DNA of 64,000 nt from CAZJYI01 sp964550025 (GTDB lineage: Bacteria > Verrucomicrobiota > Kiritimatiellia > UBA8416 > CAYOBW01): contig CAZJYI010000047.1 of assembly GCA_964550025.1 (NCBI GenBank), positions 1 to 64,000 on the forward strand. The letters run 5' to 3'. A program made the position numbers and the translations under genes. The notes under the pieces are model-generated. The model did no database searches, had not been told where the DNA came from, and saw only the letters and a program-made list of their open reading frames with translations. Below are positions 51,556 to 63,021 of the stretch, piece by piece; position 1 is the first letter of the stretch, and each line of letters opens with the position of its first letter.

Positions 51556-54500
51556 CTCGCCAGCCTCTCGTAGTAGTCCTTCAGGATCGCCCGGTACTCC
51601 AGCGGAAGCTCGCGGGCGAAGTTCTCGTTGAGTGCGGCCCGGTCTCGTTTACCCAGCACCTCCCACTCCAGCTTGCCGTCCGGCGGTCGCTTGCCGCTTA
51701 CCGCGCCCGGCATGAAGAGCATCATCATGTCTTCGCTCTCATTGAACTCATCCGTCGGCGCCGGATCAGACGGGGGCGGCGGCCCCGGTGGATTCACGAA
51801 CTTGAGCGCATATTCGACAACAAAGTGGCGCAGACTTTCGGCCGCCATATTCTGACTCGCGAGCGCTTCCGCGCGGTCGGACGCCCCGGCGCTCGACGCG
51901 GCTTTGGCGAGATGACCTTTCGCGGCCACAAGGTTGGCGGGGAGCCTGGCGCGCGCGATAAAGGGATCGCAGGCGTTCTCAAACTGGCGCAGCCTGGGCT
52001 CATAGCCTTTCAGTAGGTCCGGCTTGGCGGCATGGTTCTCTCGATACATAGCCTTCTGCCGAGCGGCCATAACCAGGACCTCTTGGAGAAGCGCGATTTC
52101 TTGCGGAACTTCCTGGGCCGGTTCAGGCGCAGCGAGAACAAGCGTCAGATGCTGCATCAACGTGAGTAGAGTGGCCGTATCGGCCTTGAGTGCCTGCTCA
52201 GCCTGCGCCATTGCGGACGCCGCTGCGGCCATGTCGTTGCCCTTCAGCTTGCTCTCGGCCTCAGCCATCTGAGTCACGGACGTGACCACCATTCCCAGCC
52301 CGGTGATCTCGTTGATCAGCTTGCTGTAGGCTTCTGTCCGCAATCTCAGCTCGCCCTGCTCCCGGGCAGCCGCGTCGGCTGCCACGGTTGCCTTCTCGCG
52401 GAGCCTGCGCTGGGCCTCCCTGATGAGAATGCCTTCCTGAACCGTCTCGTGCAGCGCTTCGGTCACTTCCAGAATGTACCGGTACCGCGGGATGACCGCG
52501 TCAATCTTGCCGCGCAGTTCCTCCAGCGTCTCTACGATGAACTCCTGGGCGTCGAGCGCCTCGTCCGGGTCCTTCTCCTCCAGGGCCGTCCCGGCCGACT
52601 CCATGTCATCCTTTGCGAACAGCATCACCGTGCCGGACTCGACCAGGTGGGCGATCGGGTCCAGCGCGACAAGAATCGCGTCTACCGCATGAACCAGGTT
52701 CTTCTGGGGAAGCGCCAGCCCCGGCATGTCGTCGGGCTTGGTCTTGCGCGTCACCGCGAGCATGTCGCGCTGCTCCTCTTCGATCTCGCCCACGTACGGA
52801 CTGGGAGCCACGGCGCCCTTCGTTGTGGCCAGCATCGCGGCGTAGGGAGTCATGCCCTTCCCGTGTTCCGCAAGCAGCTCCCGGGCGTCACCCAGCGCCG
52901 AGACGGCGGCGTCCTGGAGCTCGGCCGCATCGTCAGACTTGTTCGCTTTCAGCAGGGGAACAGCGTTTTGCATCGAGCGAAACGCCTCGCCGATGCGAAC
53001 GGGAAGGGATAGCGAGTTTTCAGACGGTGCCGCGGCTTTGCCGATCCTGTCTGCGATTTCCATTCCGAGCTCATCAACCGCATTGGCCAGCGCCTCCTGC
53101 TGATCGGCCAGGTATTCGCTCTTCGTCCCGTCGGCGGCCGCGTCTTCGGTCTTCTCCAGCAAGCCGAGCTGACGCTCAGCGAGACGACCGAGCCGCTCGT
53201 CGGTCTCGAGAGCGCCATAGGTCATGCGCTCGATCCTGACCGCCTGCGTCATCGCCGCAATACGCCTGCCGACCACGTCCGCCAACGACGCGAAGGATGC
53301 TCCCGCTTCTGACTGTGCCTTCGCCGCCGCTTCACGGTCGCCTTGCGCGATGTGCTCGGCTGCCTTCGTCGTCGCGGCATCGGCCGCCGCAAGCAGGTCG
53401 GCAACCGGGGGCGCTTCGGGCGCCACGTCATCGAACAGCCGGATGCGGGGAGCGGGGATCTGCGGCATGAGCAGCAGTTGCAGGTTTCTGTGCAACGCGG
53501 CCTGAGACTGGGCCAGCTCGGTGCGCCGCTCCTTGAACGTCTTCTCGTCGAGCGCCTCAAGCGCAATGTGGAGTTTCTTCTGTTCTTTCTCCTGCGACTC
53601 GAGCAACTCCATGGCCTTGGCCAGCGCCTCGCGCTCCGCACCTACCCGCAACCGGAACTCGCCCTCGAGCAGCGCCGCTATGACCTCCGCCTGAAGGCGT
53701 GCCGCCTCGCCCGCTTCGCCACCGCGAATCAGTGCCGCGGCTTCCTCGAGGCGGGTGTCCATGCCGCCATTAACCATCCGTTTGACGATCCGTGTCAGCG
53801 TGAACTCGAGCAGCGCGTCTTCAATGGTAGTTTCCTTCCCCTTCGGACTGGCCGCGAGTAGACGGGAGAGCCAGTTGCCCAGGCGTTCCTGCCGGGGCAC
53901 CAGAGACTCCGTCACGGTGCCCGGCTCGATCGTTTGCCGCCGCAGCGCGGCCTGCGTCTCGGCCGCCGCGTGCATTTCACGCGCCATGACGTCGGCAGCG
54001 TCCTTGAATCCGAGTTGCAGTACCAGCAGCCCTAGCTCGCGCGCCGCGCCGTTCACCCTGTCTGCCGCGTGTGCCTCGGCCGAACCGTTGGTGCCTTTCC
54101 CGGTTGACTCGCTCGCCAACGCCCGTAGCGCAGATGCCGCCTGGGAGACATTGGTGACTGCGATGGCGAGCAGGTCTGAGCGCAACTCGACGAGAGAGGC
54201 GGTCAGCACCTGGTTCGTGACACCGTTGGCTGCCAGGTCTTCCGTCAATTCAAGCATGCGCGCAGCCAGCTTGTTGACGCGTTCCCGCATCAGGTCCTGG
54301 CGAACGGCCTCGAGCTGACAGGTCTGCACAAAGACCGGATCGGCGCGGTCAAGCCGCAACACCACCTCGTGCACCTTGCGCTCTTCCCTGTAGATCGTTC
54401 TGAGCCGCGACAGCAGTCGCCTCTTCTGCTTCTCGATCTGCGCCAGGTAATCCGCCATCGTCATGAACTGCATGCGCCGCGCTTCGGAGCGCGCGCGATG

Positions 54501-55952
54501 CGGTCCCTTTTCGCCCGGGTAGCTGTCAGCCAACTCTACGGCAAGGGTAACCGTCTGTCCGACGGTCAGGTTCGTCAGAACCGCACGGTAGTCCCAGTCG
54601 ATCTGCTGCTCAGTCCCGTCAATGGGCATCGCAGGCGAGAAACGGACCTTTTCTTCCTCGGTCTTGTCAACCCGGTAGGCCACAGCCGACTCGGCGATGC
54701 CGTGGTCATCCCGCCCGCGGAATGCGAGATCGAGTTTGCGTCCCAGCGTGGCGTAGATGTTGCGTTTCGGGGATGTGAGCTCGACGCGCGGGGGGCGATC
54801 GGGTGCTACCTGCAGGTAATGGCTTGGACTCTCGAACGTGAAGCCGTGTTCCCGCTCCACCCAGGAGAAGCCATAGGCCCGGGATTCCGAGGCAACCTGC
54901 TCGAACGTCACCGTGCGTCCGTCCGGGCTGATGTCTACCGGTACGGGATCCTGACCGGCAAGGTTCAAGGTTGCTTCACGCAGGGCCCGGTCGAGCGAAA
55001 GCGTCCAATGGATGCGGGTTGTCTCAGGAACGGTGAGCGTCATGGCTTCCACCGTTTCCGGTGGCCGCTCGGTGTACGAAGGGAACTCAAGCCTTACGTC
55101 GGCACGTTCGATATCCGGCGAGTTGACGACCTTTACGGTATGCCACGAACTGCGGGCATCGCCCGCCGTCAGTCGGTATTCGAATCCGCGGAAAGCGGTT
55201 TCTATCAGGTATTCGCAGTTCCCGTTCACGATGGGGAGCTTGCGCACGCGCGGCTTGCCCTTGCCGGTGCGAAGCGCGATCTTCGCCTTGCGCGGAACGA
55301 CGCCTGAAACGCGCGCGGCGATGCAGACGGGCGTTCCCTCCTGCACAACCCGGTCACCGTCCACCAGCTCCAGCCGGGTACGGGTCGGATAGCTGATGGC
55401 CAGCCACGGCGCGAAGATTCGACCCAGGCCGGCAACCAGCATCGGACCGTGCGTTCCGGCAAGCCCCCCGAAGCACAAGACCACGATGAGCGTGACCACC
55501 GCGGGTCGACGAAGCGACACGAAGCGAACCGATTCTTCCGGCTTTACGTCGCCCGCGGATTCCTCAGCCTTCCGGCATGTCCAGTCACACAGCGCTCCGG
55601 ACGTACCGTGGCGCCGTGCTGGATCCTTGAGCTGTAGGGCCGTGACGAGCAGGCTCTCCATCCCGCCGTGGCGCTCTTCGATCTGCAGGGCCGTGTGCGT
55701 GGCGTTGAACGGGCGTAGCTGTTGCCAGCCACCGCGCCATGCCTTGTGGAGCGGGACGCCCAGCACCACCGCAAGAATCGCAACGCGCCCCGGCACAGGC
55801 ATGTGAACCAGCCAATCAAGGAGGACACCGGCGAGGAGCATCAACAGTCCCCAGCGCAGGAACACAAGCGCGCCTTCCGCAAGGCGCAGCACTTGCTCGC
55901 GACGCCACACGGCCCGTAGGCGTGTTTCCAGAAGCCCTTCGTGTGTTTTCAT
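51552..55952 (-). CDS. Giant DUF4175-like membrane protein
   Basis: ATG 55952 (KTHEGLLETRLRAVWRREQ) is preceded by GAAGAGAC. The 1466-residue protein has two to three N-terminal membrane helices (FLRWGLLMLLAGVLLDWL, VAILAVVLGVPL, VVTLIVVLCFGGLAG), beta-rich domains to about 500 and long coiled-coil and helical regions after that (KQKRRLLSRLRTIYREERK, many Ala/Glu/Leu repeats). This is the layout of DUF4175-like proteins that occur beside BatA and MoxR genes. The large part probably lies outside the cytoplasm. It ends with an ATGA overlap to the prenyltransferase-repeat gene. Biochemical function is unknown. Confidence 0.75.
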   Translation of the reverse strand: MKTHEGLLETRLRAVWRREQVLRLAEGALVFLRWGLLMLLAGVLLDWLVHMPVPGRVAILAVVLGVPLHKAWRGGWQQLRPFNATHTALQIEERHGGMESLLVTALQLKDPARRHGTSGALCDWTCRKAEESAGDVKPEESVRFVSLRRPAVVTLIVVLCFGGLAGTHGPMLVAGLGRIFAPWLAISYPTRTRLELVDGDRVVQEGTPVCIAARVSGVVPRKAKIALRTGKGKPRVRKLPIVNGNCEYLIETAFRGFEYRLTAGDARSSWHTVKVVNSPDIERADVRLEFPSYTERPPETVEAMTLTVPETTRIHWTLSLDRALREATLNLAGQDPVPVDISPDGRTVTFEQVASESRAYGFSWVEREHGFTFESPSHYLQVAPDRPPRVELTSPKRNIYATLGRKLDLAFRGRDDHGIAESAVAYRVDKTEEEKVRFSPAMPIDGTEQQIDWDYRAVLTNLTVGQTVTLAVELADSYPGEKGPHRARSEARRMQFMTMADYLAQIEKQKRRLLSRLRTIYREERKVHEVVLRLDRADPVFVQTCQLEAVRQDLMRERVNKLAARMLELTEDLAANGVTNQVLTASLVELRSDLLAIAVTNVSQAASALRALASESTGKGTNGSAEAHAADRVNGAARELGLLVLQLGFKDAADVMAREMHAAAETQAALRRQTIEPGTVTESLVPRQERLGNWLSRLLAASPKGKETTIEDALLEFTLTRIVKRMVNGGMDTRLEEAAALIRGGEAGEAARLQAEVIAALLEGEFRLRVGAEREALAKAMELLESQEKEQKKLHIALEALDEKTFKERRTELAQSQAALHRNLQLLLMPQIPAPRIRLFDDVAPEAPPVADLLAAADAATTKAAEHIAQGDREAAAKAQSEAGASFASLADVVGRRIAAMTQAVRIERMTYGALETDERLGRLAERQLGLLEKTEDAAADGTKSEYLADQQEALANAVDELGMEIADRIGKAAAPSENSLSLPVRIGEAFRSMQNAVPLLKANKSDDAAELQDAAVSALGDARELLAEHGKGMTPYAAMLATTKGAVAPSPYVGEIEEEQRDMLAVTRKTKPDDMPGLALPQKNLVHAVDAILVALDPIAHLVESGTVMLFAKDDMESAGTALEEKDPDEALDAQEFIVETLEELRGKIDAVIPRYRYILEVTEALHETVQEGILIREAQRRLREKATVAADAAAREQGELRLRTEAYSKLINEITGLGMVVTSVTQMAEAESKLKGNDMAAAASAMAQAEQALKADTATLLTLMQHLTLVLAAPEPAQEVPQEIALLQEVLVMAARQKAMYRENHAAKPDLLKGYEPRLRQFENACDPFIARARLPANLVAAKGHLAKAASSAGASDRAEALASQNMAAESLRHFVVEYALKFVNPPGPPPPSDPAPTDEFNESEDMMMLFMPGAVSGKRPPDGKLEWEVLGKRDRAALNENFARELPLEYRAILKDYYERLAR

Positions 55953-56077
55953 TGCAGTCTCTTCGCCAGTGTCATGCCTTTTCGGTCGACGATAGGGGAT
56001 CACGATGGGAGAGGGCCCAATCGTCCACCCCTATCGTCGCCCGCCATCGTCACCCCATCCATATCTGTGTCGCTCCA

Positions 56078-58450
56078 TCACGGCAGATCAAATCTTCTTC
56101 TCACAATCCACTCGAGGCCCATCAACACAACCAGCAGACACAGGATCCAGCCGCTGTCCCACAGGGGGATCTCCGTGGTCAACGTTGTGGTGTGCGGTTC
56201 GCTATCGAGCAGGGACGGCAGCTCGTCAACCTGCATCATGGTGAGGCACTTCCCCCCTGAAAGCCCCGCAATCCGGCGCAGTCTCCCGATCTGCATATCC
56301 GTGTCGGCCATCTCCGGCTCGACATCGGAAACCTGGAACTCGGTCGTGTTGGAGAGGTCGCGATCGCCCGCGTTTGCCTCCACCCGGTAGCGCCCCGGAC
56401 GGGTCGGCGAGAAGTAGCCCTCGTAAAGCCCGGGGCTCCCCGCGTCGGGCCGCAGGGTCACGCGCTGCGCTTCCACCCCGGGAACATCCAGCGGCGTGAC
56501 GCTGATGTCGAACCCGGACTGCATGATCGGCTCGAACCTGTCGTCGAGCAGATGGGCGTAGAGCTGCGCCTGCCCATCCACCGGGTAGATGGCGCGATCC
56601 GTTTCCAGGCGGATCCGTTTGTGCTCACCCATAAGCCGTGAAAGCGTAAGGAACTGGATGCACTGTGACCAGACACGCCAGTGGTACTTGTCCCCCGTCT
56701 TGAAGCGAAGTAACCACATTCGGTCCGTGCCGATGAGCATACACTTGCCGGTCCCGTATCGCTGCCAGGCGACAAGCGGATACTGATCGACGCGGGACCT
56801 GGAATCGGAAAGCGTGGCAAGCACGGTTGCGCCGGGACGCGCGTCGAGCAACGGCGGCACCCGGTCCAACGGAGCCACACGGCTCCATACACTGTCGTTC
56901 TCCTCCTGGTCGTGCTCCAGCGTCATGACAAGACTGCTTCTTCCCTCGGGCGTCAGCACGGGGTAGACGGCGTCATCCACGTCTTCCCATTCATCGTCCG
57001 GTTCGAACGTCACGGGGAGCATGCTCTCGACCGGCGTTCCGGAATAGCTGGTCGGCGAGAAACGGGAGCCGCACAACATGAGGAGCGATCCCCCGCGTTC
57101 TCTCACGAGCTCTTCAAGCCTGAGAAACTCCTCGCCGCTGAAGAAGTCCGCGTCGACGTCGCCGAGAATCACGAGGTCATACTTGAACGCTTCATCACGC
57201 CGTTCCGGGAAGCGAGGGATATACTCCGTTGAATTGCGAGCGATCGCGGGCCCGGCACGCGTGGCGATGAAGGTGGCGTTGATGCGCGGATCCCGCTTCA
57301 GCATCGCGCGCAGATAGCGGTACTCCCAGCGGGCACTGCCCTCGACACAGAGAACGTTGATCCTCTCGTTCACAACCCGGACGCTGCGTTCCACCACGTT
57401 ATTCTCAGCGGTCGCCTCGTCGGCGAACGGTTCTATGGCGATCTCAACCTGTGCCGCCCCCTTCTCATGCACGTCGACATTGAAGAAGATGTCTTCAAAC
57501 TGGAGTCCGCCGGCAAGCCTGATGCTGCGCCGCGCCACGCTGCGCCCATTGAGACGCACGGTGATCGCGGCCGAGCGCTTCTCATACCCCTTCGACCGGA
57601 CCTGCACACGTATCGGGACCTTGTCCCCGGAAAACGCGACTTCCTGCATGACGATGTTGCGAATGGATACATCGTCAGGATCCGCAAGCCCCATGGGCAC
57701 CGGGTAGACAGGTATCCCGCGAATGCCCAGGTCGTGAAGCACCCGCTCGGCACGTCTCGAAGAGGTGTCCAGTCCATCCGAGAGCAGTACAATACCCGCC
57801 AGCGGCACGCCCCGGTCGGAGCCGGCGACAGCCTCCAGCGAGTCGGCAATCGAGGTCCCTGATTCCTCGGCCAACAGACCGCTCAGGGCATTTGTAGCCA
57901 TGCGTTCGCCCTCGCCAAGCATGCGAAGCGTCGTGCCGAACGCGTAGTAGCCGACGTCAAGATCCTGGTTGAGCAACTCGAAAACAGGGCGCGCCGATTT
58001 GGACAGCATGCTCCCGGCCAGGTCTACCCGCGAGGCCGCCGCGATGGCCTCGCGCTGTCTGGTGTTCAGCGACATGGCAGCCCTGTCCACGTCGGTCGTC
58101 TCAGACTGCGGCAGTATGCCGAGCGCCACGGCCGCGCCAACAACGTCGGCCGGTCGCTTGCGCTGATCCTTGATCGACATGCTCTCCGACACGTCGATAA
58201 GTATCGCCAGGCGGCGCCTGGCCTCTTTCGTCCTCTCGACGACCGCCGTCGGCTCGAACAGCGCAGCCACAACCAGGCCCAGAACAACCAGCCTGGCAAG
58301 GGCGAGTCCGACACGCACCCGTGTCTGCAGACCTCGCGCCCGCCTGTAGAGAAACGCGGTCAACAGCACGACGGCGACAAACGCGGCCAGCATGACACCC
58401 GCCGGCATCGGCCGTGCCCACATGAGTTGTACGATTCGAACGTCGTTCAT
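56078..58450 (-). CDS. VWA-domain membrane protein with amidotransferase-like domain
   Basis: ATG 58450 follows GGGGACGG. The 790-residue protein has two N-terminal membrane helices (VMLAAFVAVVLLTAFLY, LARLVVLGLVVAALF), then a von Willebrand A domain whose metal site reads DVSESMS (the DxSxS MIDAS), and a middle domain like a class I amidotransferase without catalytic Cys (YDLVILGDVDADFF, GGSLLMLCGS). A C-terminal membrane helix (WILCLLVVLMGLEWIV) closes it. The operon position between the BatA-type and DUF4175-like proteins suggests a membrane complex handled by the MoxR ATPase, as known for MoxR-VWA pairs. Confidence 0.85.
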   Translation of the reverse strand: MNDVRIVQLMWARPMPAGVMLAAFVAVVLLTAFLYRRARGLQTRVRVGLALARLVVLGLVVAALFEPTAVVERTKEARRRLAILIDVSESMSIKDQRKRPADVVGAAVALGILPQSETTDVDRAAMSLNTRQREAIAAASRVDLAGSMLSKSARPVFELLNQDLDVGYYAFGTTLRMLGEGERMATNALSGLLAEESGTSIADSLEAVAGSDRGVPLAGIVLLSDGLDTSSRRAERVLHDLGIRGIPVYPVPMGLADPDDVSIRNIVMQEVAFSGDKVPIRVQVRSKGYEKRSAAITVRLNGRSVARRSIRLAGGLQFEDIFFNVDVHEKGAAQVEIAIEPFADEATAENNVVERSVRVVNERINVLCVEGSARWEYRYLRAMLKRDPRINATFIATRAGPAIARNSTEYIPRFPERRDEAFKYDLVILGDVDADFFSGEEFLRLEELVRERGGSLLMLCGSRFSPTSYSGTPVESMLPVTFEPDDEWEDVDDAVYPVLTPEGRSSLVMTLEHDQEENDSVWSRVAPLDRVPPLLDARPGATVLATLSDSRSRVDQYPLVAWQRYGTGKCMLIGTDRMWLLRFKTGDKYHWRVWSQCIQFLTLSRLMGEHKRIRLETDRAIYPVDGQAQLYAHLLDDRFEPIMQSGFDISVTPLDVPGVEAQRVTLRPDAGSPGLYEGYFSPTRPGRYRVEANAGDRDLSNTTEFQVSDVEPEMADTDMQIGRLRRIAGLSGGKCLTMMQVDELPSLLDSEPHTTTLTTEIPLWDSGWILCLLVVLMGLEWIVRRRFDLP

Positions 58451-58838
58451 TGCCCGTCCCCAGGCAGTCTTCCGGCGCGCCACCGGGCTTGTTCTACCTC
58501 GCTGGTTGATCCGGCACGCTCCGCTCCGGCGCACCACCGGGCTTGTTCTGTCTCACCGGCTGACCTGGCACGCTCCGCTCCGGCGCACCACCGGGCTTGC
58601 CCCGGTGGACGCGGTGATTGGCGGCCGACACAGGGCGGGCCATGGCCCCGAGCCCTAGCTGAGCAAGAAAGGAGCGAAGCGCCCCTCTTGCTCTCCCCGG
58701 GCGCTCTGTGAGGGCGTCCCGCTCTCATGTGGTCGCCAATCACGTTCACCACCGGGGCAAGCCCGGTGGGGTCTTCCGCCATGCCCCTGAACTCTTTCAC
58801 CACCGGGGCAAGCCCGGTGGGGTTTGCGGCCAAGCCTC
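58451..58838. other. Intergenic block filled with palindromic repeats
   Basis: No gene is supported in these 388 bases. Nearly all of it is made of the repeats described at 58481-58820. Open frames here are rich in Ala, Gly and Arg because of the repeats. Confidence 0.75.
58481..58820. repeat. Cluster of CACCGGGCTTG palindromes, with one about 180-base palindrome
   Basis: Two tandem units of about 55 bases (CACCGGGCTTGTTC ... CGCTCCGCTCCGGCGCAC) come first. Then 58589-58768 forms a large imperfect palindrome: CACCGGGCTTGCCCCGGTGG on the left mirrors CACCGGGGCAAGCCCGGTGG on the right, GTGATTGGCGGCC mirrors GGTCGCCAATCAC, and GAGCAAGA/TCTTGCTC sits in the centre. A last unit is at 58801-58820. 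The copy at 44311-44489 is related. Confidence 0.8.
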
Positions 58839-60998
58839 TCATCTAGGCATCCCCCTTGCGCCCGCCGACTTCTTGAACAGCCACTCGGCAGAGAGCCCCT
58901 CAACCACGAAAAGCGCGAGCCCGGCCAGCATACACAAGCGCCACCACGACCGGGACGTGCGCGTGTCTTCGACGCCTGCGAGCAGGTCCGCTTCCGAACG
59001 TACCACCCGCACCCCCGTACCGTTCAGGCTCCGGGCCGCGTCCCCGGCTGACAGGCATTTGACCGTCGACTCCTTTGTGTCGACGTTGACCGCTATCGGC
59101 ATCCCCTCGGCCTGGAGGCTGACGCGCGCCAGGTAGAACCCTGCTTCGCGGGCACTTTCGAGAACGGCCACGTACTGGTTGCGGTACTCCCGAACGGGAA
59201 CCGTGATCGTGTCTCCAGACGGCGTGTCAAAGACCGCATCCGTGGCATCAGGCTGATCCACGTAGGACAGGGACAGGGAATCGCCGACCAGCCGCGGGGT
59301 CTCAAACTCACGCGCCGTCAGGTACGTCACCATCTGCTGAAGCAGCATGGGAAACACGGGCGTCACCGCCATGTTGTTCCAGGCGGGGCCGGCTGAGGTC
59401 GTGAACATGAACACGTGCCCGCGGCCCAGTGAGTGCTCGAGGAGGACCGGCGAATCGCTGCCGGCAAGCGAAAGCACCTTCGTGCTGGTCGCCGACGGCT
59501 TGACGCGCAGCAGTCTGCGAAAACGCGTTTCATTCAGGAGGTCTTCCGGCAGGGAGAACAGCGGCCGGCATACGGCGTGATCCGTCATCGACGGATCCAG
59601 TGGACGCCCTATGCCCATCGCATCGCTCGTGCGCACCGTCTCCTCGATCACGGCCGGAAGCAGGGGTGTCCCTTCAAGTGCCGACCGTTGGTTCCAGACA
59701 CTGGCCTTCACGTAATCGCCGCCAAACCAGATCAGGCCGTTGCCTGCCCGTACATAGTTCTCGAAGGTGCGTGCCTGCTCGGGGGCGATATCGGGAACAT
59801 CGGCAAGAACCACGACATCAAACTCCTTCAGGTTCCGGGCGGGGAGATCGACCCAGGAAACCGACTGCACATCGAGATCATCCGGTCCCTTGTTGCTGCC
59901 TCGGGCACGCAGGGCTGCCGCCATCAGCCTTCCCGATCCGTCACCGTTCCCCGAGGAGCCCTCAACACATAGGACAGACACCCGGTCACGGATCACGGCT
60001 ACCGCCCGGCGCGAGTTATCCGCCCCAAGAGCGTCTTCACCCAGTTCCGCTGTAATCCGAACGGCCCCCGGATCGCGGAACGGCAGAAAGAGCGAAACCG
60101 TCTCCGAGGTGCCCGGCGCAATCGATGGTACGACCTTGACGTCTACGCTGATGTTATTGACCAGGCCGCTGACCCTGACGTTCTGCGCGGCTACCGATCC
60201 GCAGTTGCGCACGGTGGCGCGATAACGTGCAGAGGCGCCCTTGCGGAGCACGCCCGACGCCAGTTCCAGTCCCGTTATCGCCAGGTTCTCGGGCCTTCCC
60301 TCGACAGGGACCACAAAAACGGACGCGCTCCGGGTAAGGTCCTTTAAGGACTCATGAAGCCATACGGACCGCTGTTTCCAGTCCTGCTCCTGCAGGTCTG
60401 TGACAATGTAGATCTCTTTCTGCGGCGCCTCCATGCCGGCCGCCAGTTCCTTGAGCCGCTTTGGCACGCTGTCCAGGTCCAGGGATGCCGCCGTCGCCTG
60501 CTGCTCAGCGAGGACCTCACTGAAGCGATCGGGGTCAAACGCGGTATTGCGGAAGACGACTCTGTGCTCACCCCCCAGGAGAACGAGGCAGACCGGATCG
60601 CCCCGGCGAATCGTCGCCGCGATCGTTTCGATCTTCTCAAGCGCGCGTTGGAACCGAGTGGTGGTGCCGTCGCCGTGCTGCATGCTGTACGAGGCGTCGA
60701 GGGCAATGATGATTCCGGCACGGCGTTCACCCAGCCCCGAGAACAACGCGCTTTCCGGTTTGTCGACCGAGGGTCTGGCGACGGCCAGCACCAGGAGAAT
60801 GAGCGCAAGACACCTGAGCACAAGCAGCAGGATATCCCGCAGCCGCAGCTGCCGGGAACGGACCCGCACACTCCGGTTCAAGAACTGCATCGCCGCCCAA
60901 TCCGTCCGCTTGACCTGGTAGCGATTCAGCAGGTGCGCCAGGATCGGCAGGCCAATCCCGAGTGCCGCAAAGAGAAGCAGTGGATTGAGAAAGGTCAT
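58839..60998 (-). CDS. BatA/VWA-type membrane protein
   Basis: ATG 60998 overlaps the DUF58 stop (ATGA). The 719-residue protein starts with the BatA N-terminal region (FLNPLLLFAALGIGLPILAHLLNR) and two membrane helices (LLLVLRCLALILLVLAVARP), then a von Willebrand A domain with LDASYSM as metal site. The middle has NISVDVKVVPSIAPG-type beta domains and an amidotransferase-like stretch (FDVVVLADVPDIA), and a C-terminal helix ends it. BatA-type proteins are inner-membrane partners of MoxR and DUF58 proteins. The stop lies 19 bases from the palindrome cluster. Confidence 0.88.
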   Translation of the reverse strand: MTFLNPLLLFAALGIGLPILAHLLNRYQVKRTDWAAMQFLNRSVRVRSRQLRLRDILLLVLRCLALILLVLAVARPSVDKPESALFSGLGERRAGIIIALDASYSMQHGDGTTTRFQRALEKIETIAATIRRGDPVCLVLLGGEHRVVFRNTAFDPDRFSEVLAEQQATAASLDLDSVPKRLKELAAGMEAPQKEIYIVTDLQEQDWKQRSVWLHESLKDLTRSASVFVVPVEGRPENLAITGLELASGVLRKGASARYRATVRNCGSVAAQNVRVSGLVNNISVDVKVVPSIAPGTSETVSLFLPFRDPGAVRITAELGEDALGADNSRRAVAVIRDRVSVLCVEGSSGNGDGSGRLMAAALRARGSNKGPDDLDVQSVSWVDLPARNLKEFDVVVLADVPDIAPEQARTFENYVRAGNGLIWFGGDYVKASVWNQRSALEGTPLLPAVIEETVRTSDAMGIGRPLDPSMTDHAVCRPLFSLPEDLLNETRFRRLLRVKPSATSTKVLSLAGSDSPVLLEHSLGRGHVFMFTTSAGPAWNNMAVTPVFPMLLQQMVTYLTAREFETPRLVGDSLSLSYVDQPDATDAVFDTPSGDTITVPVREYRNQYVAVLESAREAGFYLARVSLQAEGMPIAVNVDTKESTVKCLSAGDAARSLNGTGVRVVRSEADLLAGVEDTRTSRSWWRLCMLAGLALFVVEGLSAEWLFKKSAGARGMPR

Positions 60999-61924
60999 TG
61001 GCGAGCCCCTAGCGAGGCCCCGTTGAGCGTTGCGGCTCGCTCGTCAAAAAACTCGTTCAGTACGCCGTCCACCGGCCGCGAAGTATCAACGTCCTTGTAG
61101 TCGATGCCGGCGCCCACGCAGCCGGCGCGCAGGGCCGTCATGTACTCACCGAAACTGGCCAGGTAGTCATCGCGGATCCGCTCGGGCTGCGTCGTCAGCG
61201 GCTCCTCCTGCTCGAGCCCCTCGAAGCGCCAGGTGCCCTTGAAGGGGAATTCGATCTCGTAGGGATCCAGGGTGTGCAGTACCATGACGTTGTGCCCGTC
61301 GAACCTCAGGTGGTCGAGTCCGGCCAGGATATCCTCGACGTCCGCGAACAGGTCGGAAATCAGGACCACAAAGGAGCGCCGCTTGATCATCAGCGCGATA
61401 TCGTGCAGCTGCTGCGCGATGGTGCTCTTCGGCGTCGGCCTGATCTCGCGCAGCAGCCGGTCGATCTCCACGATGATCCCCTTTGCCGAACGCGGCGGCA
61501 GGTAGGCGCGCACCTCGGAGTCGAAGACCGAGAGCCCCACCGAGTCTCGCTGCTTGAGCACCAGGTAGGCCAGCGATGCCGCCAGGTACTTGGCATACTC
61601 GAGCTTGTTGACCTTGCCGGACCCGTAGGTCATCGAACTGCTGGCATCGACCAGGACATGGCAGTCAAAATTGGTTTCCGCCTCGTACAGTTTGGTGTAG
61701 TAGCGGTCGGTGCGACCGTACACGCGCCAGTCGATATCGCGGATCGCGTCGCCCGGCGCATACTGCCGGTGATGCGCAAACTCCGTACTGAACCCGCGCA
61801 ACGGACTGCGATGGCTCCCTACCCGCAATCCTTCCACCACCTCGCGGGCCACCAGCTCCAGGTCCCCCAGCTTTTGCAGCAGCTCGGGGTCGAGGTAGTT
61901 GATCTGGGTCAGGTGTTCAGACAT
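60995..61924 (-). CDS. DUF58 domain protein (VWA-like)
   Basis: The 309-residue protein carries the DUF58 signature GDAIRDIDWRVYGRTDRYYTKLYEAE, followed by a VWA-like fold with VDASSSMTYGSGKVNKLEYAKY as metal-binding start. It is soluble and full length for the family. DUF58 proteins are conserved partners of MoxR ATPases and act in membrane or envelope processes; the details are not known. It follows the MoxR gene by 71 bases and overlaps the BatA gene. ATG 61924 is the natural start: SEHLTQINYLDPELLQKLGDLEL begins the family. Confidence 0.93.
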   Translation of the reverse strand: MSEHLTQINYLDPELLQKLGDLELVAREVVEGLRVGSHRSPLRGFSTEFAHHRQYAPGDAIRDIDWRVYGRTDRYYTKLYEAETNFDCHVLVDASSSMTYGSGKVNKLEYAKYLAASLAYLVLKQRDSVGLSVFDSEVRAYLPPRSAKGIIVEIDRLLREIRPTPKSTIAQQLHDIALMIKRRSFVVLISDLFADVEDILAGLDHLRFDGHNVMVLHTLDPYEIEFPFKGTWRFEGLEQEEPLTTQPERIRDDYLASFGEYMTALRAGCVGAGIDYKDVDTSRPVDGVLNEFFDERAATLNGASLGARQ

Positions 61925-61995
61925 GTCGTTCAGGTTTCAGATAAGATCGATCGCAGTCGGCAGCAGTCGATTGCTTCCGGCCGGGACCTGGCAGC

Positions 61996-63021
<1,026 letters not shown>

